Below are positions 5,249 through 6,152 of a stretch of DNA of 6,152 bases, in pieces. The notes under the pieces were generated by a model. It saw only the letters and a list, made by a program, of their open reading frames with translations, was not told where the DNA came from and did no database searches. The stretch comes from UKL13-2 sp043793345. Lineage in GTDB: Bacteria > Pseudomonadota > Gammaproteobacteria > Burkholderiales > Usitatibacteraceae. The stretch spans positions 1-6,152 of the forward strand of contig JAYVXF010000137.1 in the NCBI GenBank assembly GCA_043793345.1, read 5' to 3'. A program made the position numbers and the translations under genes. Position 1 is the stretch's first letter. Each line of letters begins with the position of its first letter.

Positions 5249-6152
5249 CTACATCAACCCATCTTTTTTAAACATTTCTTTTATCCCGCGCACCGCCTGC
5301 CGCGTGCGCTCGGTATTTTCGATCAGCGCAAACCGGACATGGTCATCGCCGTAATCACCAAAGCCGATTCCCGGAGACACCGATACTTTCGCCTCAAGCA
5401 GCAATTTTTTGGCAAATTCGAGCGAGCCCATTTTCAAATACGGCTCAGGGATTTTTGCCCAGATATACATCGACGCTTTCGGTTTGGTCGTCACCCAGCC
5501 CGCTTCGGCGAGGCCCTTATGCAGCACATCACGTCGCGTTTGATACTGGCCAACAACGTCGGCCACGCAATCCTGCGGGCCATCGAGTGCAGCGATAGCC
5601 GCGATCTGGATCGGCGTAAAGGTGCCGTAGTCGTGGTAGCCCTTCATTTTCGCCAGCGCCGCCACGAGGTCTTTGTTACCGACCATGAAGCCGATACGCC
5701 AGCCCGCCATGTTGTAGCTTTTTGACATGGTGAAAAATTCCACCGCGACATCGCGTGCGCCCGGCACCTGCATGATCGACGGCGCTCTCCAGCCGTCAAA
5801 CGTGATGTCCGCGTAAGCCAGATCGTGTACGACCAGCACGTTGTTCGCTTTAGCCAACGCGATGATGCGCTCGAAAAAATCCAGCTCGACACACATCGCG
5901 GTCGGGTTGGACGGGAAACCGAGAATCAACATTTTCGGCTTTGGATAAGTCTCGCGAATCGCCCGCTCGGCCTCCTCGAAAAAATCGACCCCCTCGGTCA
6001 TGCGCACATGCTTGATCAGGGCACCGGCAATCACGGCACCGTAGATATGAATCGGATAGCTCGGATTTGGCACCAGTACGGTATCGCCGCTGTCGAGTGT
6101 GGCCAGCATCAGATGCGCCAGGCCTTCTTTCGAACCAATGGTCACGATGGCC
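5249..6152 (-). CDS. alaC: AlaC-type class I/II aminotransferase, C-terminal part (5' end outside window)
   Basis: This is a PLP-dependent fold-type I aminotransferase, closest by recall to E. coli AlaC, which makes alanine from pyruvate and glutamate. About 300 C-terminal residues are visible from the window edge to TAG at 5249-5251; roughly 110 N-terminal residues of a protein near 410 lie outside. The GTG at 6145 is an internal valine in AIVTIGSKEGLAHLM, not the start. Counting from that valine, the landmarks are VPNPSYPIHIYG (25-36), FPSNPTA (77-83), VVHDLAYAD (105-113, whose Asp108 would hold the PLP ring nitrogen), SKSYNMAGWRIG (141-152, with PLP Lys142) and HVRFALIEN (269-277, whose Arg271 would bind the substrate carboxylate). 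The frame is intact. It reads toward GNAT-hom-VOC-thrC with a repeat element in between. Exact amino-donor specificity is inferred. Confidence 0.92.
   Translation of the reverse strand, partial: AIVTIGSKEGLAHLMLATLDSGDTVLVPNPSYPIHIYGAVIAGALIKHVRMTEGVDFFEEAERAIRETYPKPKMLILGFPSNPTAMCVELDFFERIIALAKANNVLVVHDLAYADITFDGWRAPSIMQVPGARDVAVEFFTMSKSYNMAGWRIGFMVGNKDLVAALAKMKGYHDYGTFTPIQIAAIAALDGPQDCVADVVGQYQTRRDVLHKGLAEAGWVTTKPKASMYIWAKIPEPYLKMGSLEFAKKLLLEAKVSVSPGIGFGDYGDDHVRFALIENTERTRQAVRGIKEMFKKDGLM

Noticed and set aside
5055..5354. A 99-codon plus-strand open frame across the inverted repeat
   Set aside because: The translation (HSRAGGNP ... WIPACAGMT) is the well-known spurious product of this repeat type and it runs into the end of the alaC-type gene on the other strand.

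Overview
The window looks like ordinary chromosomal DNA of a Gram-negative proteobacterium, most likely a betaproteobacterium. Three things point there: an outer-membrane phospholipid-transport lipoprotein (MlaA), an AlaC-type aminotransferase lying upstream of hom and thrC (an arrangement I associate with betaproteobacteria), and a dRS3-like ATTCCC-N8-GGGAAT repeat of the kind abundant in Neisseria and relatives. The taxon is inferred from these features, not from a database search.

Layout. The left part reads on the plus strand: the 3' end of nadC (quinolinate phosphoribosyltransferase, NAD synthesis), then mlaA 34 bases later. The gap at 1209-1502 (294 bases) has no credible gene. It holds a 28-bp tandem repeat of about 3.5 units that runs into a hairpin followed by six Ts, a possible terminator for mlaA. 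From 1503 to the right edge everything reads on the minus strand. In transcription order (right to left) this is an alaC-type aminotransferase (5' end outside the window), a 107-bp inverted-repeat element, a GNAT acetyltransferase, hom, a VOC/glyoxalase-fold protein, and thrC. mlaA and thrC are therefore convergent.

The last four minus-strand genes are packed as a translationally coupled set: GNAT and hom overlap by 4 bases (ATGA), hom and VOC are 1 base apart, and VOC and thrC overlap by 4 bases (ATGA). hom makes homoserine from aspartate semialdehyde and carries a C-terminal ACT domain suited to feedback control. thrC makes threonine from phosphohomoserine. The homoserine kinase step between them is not encoded here. 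The aminotransferase probably links alanine and pyruvate/glutamate metabolism.

I see no defence system, phage, insertion sequence with a transposase, CRISPR array, tRNA or rRNA. The items most worth a second look are the two small uncharacterised proteins locked into the threonine operon and the two intergenic repeat families.
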